A DNA stretch of 64,000 nt from positions 124,001-188,000 of the forward strand of contig NZ_JAAGOA010000013.1 in NCBI RefSeq assembly GCF_010550675.1. The letters are read 5' to 3'. The translations under genes and the position numbers were made by a program. This document shows, piece after piece, positions 60,741 through 64,000 of the stretch (its first letter is position 1; each line of letters starts with the position of its first letter). A model generated the notes under the pieces. It was not told where the DNA came from. It saw only the letters and a list, made by a program, of their open reading frames with translations, and did no database searches. This DNA is from Phytoactinopolyspora halotolerans (GTDB lineage: Bacteria > Actinomycetota > Actinomycetes > Jiangellales > Jiangellaceae).

Positions 60741-60795
60741 AGTCATTCCATTGACGGGCTTGACCCGTGCGTGCAACCTTGTGCAAACGCTCGCA
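60741..60795 (+). promoter_or_regulatory. Promoter and 16-bp operator for the transporter operon
   Basis: AGTCATTCC, then TTGACG (60751-60756), 17 bases, CAACCT (60774-60779), then TGTGCAAACGCTCGCA (60780-60795). The operator is identical to that at 58755, with the same spacing to the promoter. Confidence 0.65.
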
Positions 60796-60894
60796 CAGTT
60801 CCGAGCAGTCAGATGGAGGCACCATGACCGCCCACCTTCGAGTGGCATTCCGGGAATGCGCTCTCCAGCGTCACACTGCCGGCTGTGAGCGACC

Positions 60895-61968
60895 ATGATC
60901 GGCTATCTCGCTCGCCGTCTCGTGCGGCTCATCCTGTCCCTCGTCGCGGTCTCGCTCATCACGTTCGGCCTGCTACAGCTTGTGCCGGGATCGTTCGCCG
61001 ACCTGGCCGACTCCGGCACGTCGGACCTCGGCGGCGACTCGGCGACGTCCGGCAGCGAACTGGCCCAGCGTTACGGCGCCGACGTGCCGGCCTGGGAGCA
61101 GTACCTGACATTCATGCGCGGTGCCGTCACCCTCGACATGGGACCGTCCTACCGCTACCCGCAGGCGACCGTCGAGGACCTGATCTTCGACGCGTTCCCG
61201 GTCTCGCTGTCGCTGGCGGTACCCGCCACGCTGTTGACCCTGCTGATCGCGATCCCGATCGGTGTGCTCGCCGCGGTGAAGAAGGACAAGCTCGCCGACT
61301 ACGGCTCGATCTTCACCCTGACCTCGCTGCAGGCACTGCCCGGATACCTGTTCGCGCTGCTGCTGGTGTTGATCTTCTCCGTGGGGCTCGGCGTGCTGCC
61401 GGTCCGGGGCTGGTCCGGCCCGGAGTACATGATCATCCCGGTGGTCGCGCTCGCGATCCAGCCGATCGCCATGCTGGCCCGGTACGTACGCACGTCGATG
61501 CTGGAAGAGCTGCGCGAAGAGTACGTCATCGCCGCGCACGCCAAGGGCGGGCAGCGGCGCACCGTGCTGGGCCGGCACGTCCTGCGCAACTCGATGATTC
61601 CGCTGGTGACGATCGTCGGACCGATCTTCGCACAGCTGGCGACCGGGACGGTGTTCATCGAGGCGCTGCTCGGCATCCCCGGCCTGGGCAGGCTTTTCAC
61701 CACGGCGGCGCGGACCAGGGACATGCCGTTGCTCATGGGCACGACGTTGTTCTTCGCGCTCGTCTTCCTGCTGATCAACCTGATCGTCGACCTGACCTAC
61801 AGCCTGCTCGATCCTCGCATCCGGCATGAACAGTCCAGTAGCTGGCGACGCACGAGGCGACCGCTCCGGCTGCGCGCATCGAAGAGTCGCGAGCCCGGCA
61901 CGGACCGGCCGGCCGCCCCTGATCGATCACCGGGCGCATCGGACACGATGGAGGTGGTGCGGCCATGA
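60895..61968 (+). CDS. Oligopeptide/dipeptide-type ABC transporter permease (DppB type)
   Basis: A 357-residue permease with six transmembrane segments; the first starts IGYLARRLVRLILSLVAVSL. The conserved LARYVRTSMLEELREEYVIA and AAHAKGGQRRTVLGRHVLRN (ATPase contact) are typical. The C-terminal ~50 residues are basic and disordered. In this setting the family often carries unsaturated oligosaccharides instead of peptides. It overlaps the next permease gene by four bases (ATGA). Confidence 0.93.
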   Translation: MIGYLARRLVRLILSLVAVSLITFGLLQLVPGSFADLADSGTSDLGGDSATSGSELAQRYGADVPAWEQYLTFMRGAVTLDMGPSYRYPQATVEDLIFDAFPVSLSLAVPATLLTLLIAIPIGVLAAVKKDKLADYGSIFTLTSLQALPGYLFALLLVLIFSVGLGVLPVRGWSGPEYMIIPVVALAIQPIAMLARYVRTSMLEELREEYVIAAHAKGGQRRTVLGRHVLRNSMIPLVTIVGPIFAQLATGTVFIEALLGIPGLGRLFTTAARTRDMPLLMGTTLFFALVFLLINLIVDLTYSLLDPRIRHEQSSSWRRTRRPLRLRASKSREPGTDRPAAPDRSPGASDTMEVVRP

Positions 61969-62888
61969 GCGAGCTCATGCACAACGCGTCGACGGGCGAC
62001 GCACTCGGCTCGGCACTCGCGTCCGGCACGTCCGGCGGACAGAGCGAGCTCGGGCGCGGGTGGGCCCGCTTCAAGCACAACAAGCTCGCCCTGGGCAGCC
62101 TGGTGTTCATCGGCCTGCTTATCGTGGTCGCGCTCGCCGCACCCATCCTGGCGCCGTACTCGTATGCCGAGCAGGACCTGACCAACCGGTTTCAGCCGTT
62201 GTTCTCCGACGGGCACCTGCTCGGCACCGACGAGCTGGGCCGGGACGTGTTCTCGCGGCTGATCTACAGCCTGCGCACGGCGCTGATGATCGGCTTCGCC
62301 GCCGAGCTCCTAGCCTTGGCTATCGCCCTGGTCATCGGCATGTGGGCAGCTTATCGGGGCGGCCGCGTCGAGCAATGGCTGATGGCGTTCACCGACGTCA
62401 TGTACGCCTTCCCGACTTACCTGTTCGCGGTGCTGCTCGTCGTCATCATGGGCCGCTCACCGCTGGCGATCGTCGTCGCGATCGCGACCGCGACGTTTGT
62501 GAACCAAGCCAGACTGGTCCGGGCACAGGTACTGAAGATCAAGACGTTCGAGTTCATCGAGGCGTCCCGGTCCATCGGCACCGGCGGCGTGGCGATCACC
62601 ATCCGGCACATTCTTCCGAACGCCGTCGGTCCGTTGCTGGTGGCGACGAGTTTCGGCATCCCGAACGCGATCATCGCGGAGTCCGGCCTGGCGATCCTGG
62701 GGCTCGGTGTCGCCCCGCCGACGCCGTCGTGGGGCGGCATGATCGTCGACGGATACGGCTACGTCCTCGGGAACCCGCAGCTGATCGTGGCGCCGCTCGT
62801 GCTCTTCGGGCTCACCATGCTGGCCTTCACCTGGATCGGCGACGGTCTGCGAGACGCCTTCGACACCAGCGAGGAGGACCGGGCGTGA
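61965..62888 (+). CDS. Oligopeptide/dipeptide-type ABC transporter permease (DppC type)
   Basis: A 307-residue permease partner. The N-terminal helix is HNKLALGSLVFIGLLIVVAL, with the family motif LGTDELGRDVFSRLIYSLR at about residue 85 and the ATPase-contact loop VRAQVLKIKTFEFIEASRSI. The C-terminus GGMIVDGYGYVLGNPQLIVA is typical of DppC. It overlaps the ATPase gene by four bases (GTGA). Confidence 0.95.
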   Translation: MSELMHNASTGDALGSALASGTSGGQSELGRGWARFKHNKLALGSLVFIGLLIVVALAAPILAPYSYAEQDLTNRFQPLFSDGHLLGTDELGRDVFSRLIYSLRTALMIGFAAELLALAIALVIGMWAAYRGGRVEQWLMAFTDVMYAFPTYLFAVLLVVIMGRSPLAIVVAIATATFVNQARLVRAQVLKIKTFEFIEASRSIGTGGVAITIRHILPNAVGPLLVATSFGIPNAIIAESGLAILGLGVAPPTPSWGGMIVDGYGYVLGNPQLIVAPLVLFGLTMLAFTWIGDGLRDAFDTSEEDRA

Positions 62889-64000
62889 ATCCAGTCACCA
62901 CCTCCAGCACCACCGCGGGCGCATCGGCCGACGGTCCCGCGCGGCCGTTGCTCTCGGTACGTGACCTGCGGGTGGCCTTCCGCAGCCGGGCAGGCGAACT
63001 CGTTCCCGCGGCGAGCCTCTCCGTCGACGTACCTGCCAACGGGGCGCTCGCGATCGTCGGTGAGTCCGGCTCGGGCAAGACCGTCAGCATGCGCGCACTG
63101 CTGCGGCTGCTCCCGGACAGCGCCGTGGTGTCCGGCGAGGCGCATTTCGAGGGCCAGGATCTGCTCGCCCTGTCCGAGTCGGAACTCAGGCGCGTCCGCG
63201 GCCCCGGCATCGGGATGATCTTCCAGAACGCCATGTCCGCGCTGAATCCGACCCGCACGCTCAAGGTGCAGCTCACCGAGCACCTGCGCTGGCACGGCAT
63301 CTGCGACCGGAAAGAGGCCGTGCGCCGCGCCGTCGACGCCCTCGACCGGGTCGGCATACCCGAGCCGGAGCGCCGGATCCGGATGTATCCGTTCCAACTG
63401 TCGGGTGGGATGCGGCAGCGGGCCATGATCGCGATGTCGATCGTCGCCGGTCCCCGCCTGCTGATCGCCGACGAGCCGACCACTGCCCTCGACGTCACCA
63501 TCCAGCGCCAGGTGCTGGACGTCCTCAAGGGTCTCCGAGACGACGGCCTGGCAGTGATCATGATCACTCACGACCTCGGGGTGGCCCGGTACCTGTGCGA
63601 CGACGTCGTCGTGATGAAAGACGGGCAGATGGTGGAGACGGCGACCATGGACGGGTTCGTCGCCGCCGCCGAGCAGCCCTACTCGCGCCGGCTCCTGGAC
63701 GCGGCGCCTGACGTCGACCTTCGCGCCGAACCGTCGCGCAGCCGATCCGCCGCGAAGACGACGGCCGCGGAGAAGACGGGCACGGAAACGACAGCCACCG
63801 CGGACGACCATGAGAGCCGCGATGCCACGGACGACGCGGCCGCGACGCAGAACGCGAACCGGCCGGCGCCCGTGTCCCGCAAGGTGTTGGTCCAGGCGAA
63901 CGACCTGGTGAAGATCTTCCACGGCCGCGGCGGCGACGTCCGCGCCGTCGACGACGTCAGCATCACGATCGGGGCCAACGAGACCGTGGGCGTGGTCGGC
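62885..64000 (+). CDS. ABC transporter ATP-binding protein, apparently a DppD-DppF fusion (cut by window edge)
   Basis: At least 372 residues are visible and the frame is still open at the edge. The first ATPase domain is complete: Walker A GESGSGKTVS (about residue 58), Q-loop MIFQNAMSALNPT, signature LSGGMRQRAMIAMSI, Walker B LLIADEPTTALDV, switch MITHDLGV. A charged Ala/Thr/Asp linker follows. A second ABC domain begins (VLVQANDLVKIFHGRGGDVR, then ETVGVVG, heading into a second Walker A). The two ATPases of an oligopeptide-type transporter are thus probably one chain. GTG 62885 overlaps the permease stop. The substrate-binding protein is not in the window. Confidence 0.92.
   Translation, partial: MNPVTTSSTTAGASADGPARPLLSVRDLRVAFRSRAGELVPAASLSVDVPANGALAIVGESGSGKTVSMRALLRLLPDSAVVSGEAHFEGQDLLALSESELRRVRGPGIGMIFQNAMSALNPTRTLKVQLTEHLRWHGICDRKEAVRRAVDALDRVGIPEPERRIRMYPFQLSGGMRQRAMIAMSIVAGPRLLIADEPTTALDVTIQRQVLDVLKGLRDDGLAVIMITHDLGVARYLCDDVVVMKDGQMVETATMDGFVAAAEQPYSRRLLDAAPDVDLRAEPSRSRSAAKTTAAEKTGTETTATADDHESRDATDDAAATQNANRPAPVSRKVLVQANDLVKIFHGRGGDVRAVDDVSITIGANETVGVVG

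Overview
The window is GC-rich chromosomal DNA (roughly 70% G+C) from an actinobacterium. The signs are a mycothiol-dependent isomerase, the conserved actinobacterial order uvrA - uvrB - coaE - rpsA - polA - pdtaR, an REP13E12-type HNH gene, and GTG starts with strong Shine-Dalgarno sites. Long acidic tails and linkers on several transport proteins, and many sugar-catabolism genes, would fit a Jiangella/Phytoactinopolyspora-like lineage. That assignment is inference only.

Region 1 (1-5.8 kb): the 5' part of uvrA, two small enzyme genes pointing away from it, an HNH/DUF222 gene with a probable leaderless promoter, and a decayed gene broken by a 16-bp tandem duplication. Region 2 (5.8-13.8 kb): a mannoside operon, all on the minus strand, with a ROK repressor gene upstream of a lipoprotein binding protein, two MalF/MalG-type permeases and a GH38 alpha-mannosidase. 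No ATPase gene is present.

Region 3 (14-31 kb): housekeeping genes. A TerC-type membrane protein sits behind a probable yybP-ykoY manganese riboswitch, followed by uvrB, a three-domain cell-wall amidase, a MocR regulator divergent from a flavin-fold oxidase, a CoaE-GrpB fusion, a lipoprotein, rpsA, a lytic transglycosylase, polA and a thioesterase. Region 4 (31-41 kb): a branched-chain amino acid type ABC system split into livG-livF-binding protein (plus strand) and livH-livM (minus strand). LivH carries an unusual extracytoplasmic domain. Next come a second binding-protein-like lipoprotein coupled to an ANTAR response regulator (PdtaR type), a LAGLIDADG-like gene, and a tRNA-Leu(CAA) gene with a short variable loop.

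Region 5 (41-64 kb) is an accessory carbohydrate island. It holds a sugar isomerase, an esterase, an acyltransferase fused to an alpha/alpha-toroid-like region, a hydroxyacid dehydrogenase, an SGNH hydrolase, four Gfo/Idh/MocA oxidoreductases, a sulfatase, a GntR regulator with a sugar-sensor domain, a Tat-exported PL8 polysaccharide lyase, a vapBC-type pair, a LacI regulator, a glucosamine-6-phosphate deaminase and an oligopeptide-type ABC transporter that runs off the end. Together these suggest extracellular cleavage of a sulfated, hexosamine- and uronate-containing polysaccharide (glycosaminoglycan-like), then uptake and breakdown. Several LacI-type palindromes lie in the promoters. An identical 16-bp site follows matching -35/-10 spacing in front of both the Gfo/Idh-deaminase genes and the transporter operon, which points to a local regulon.
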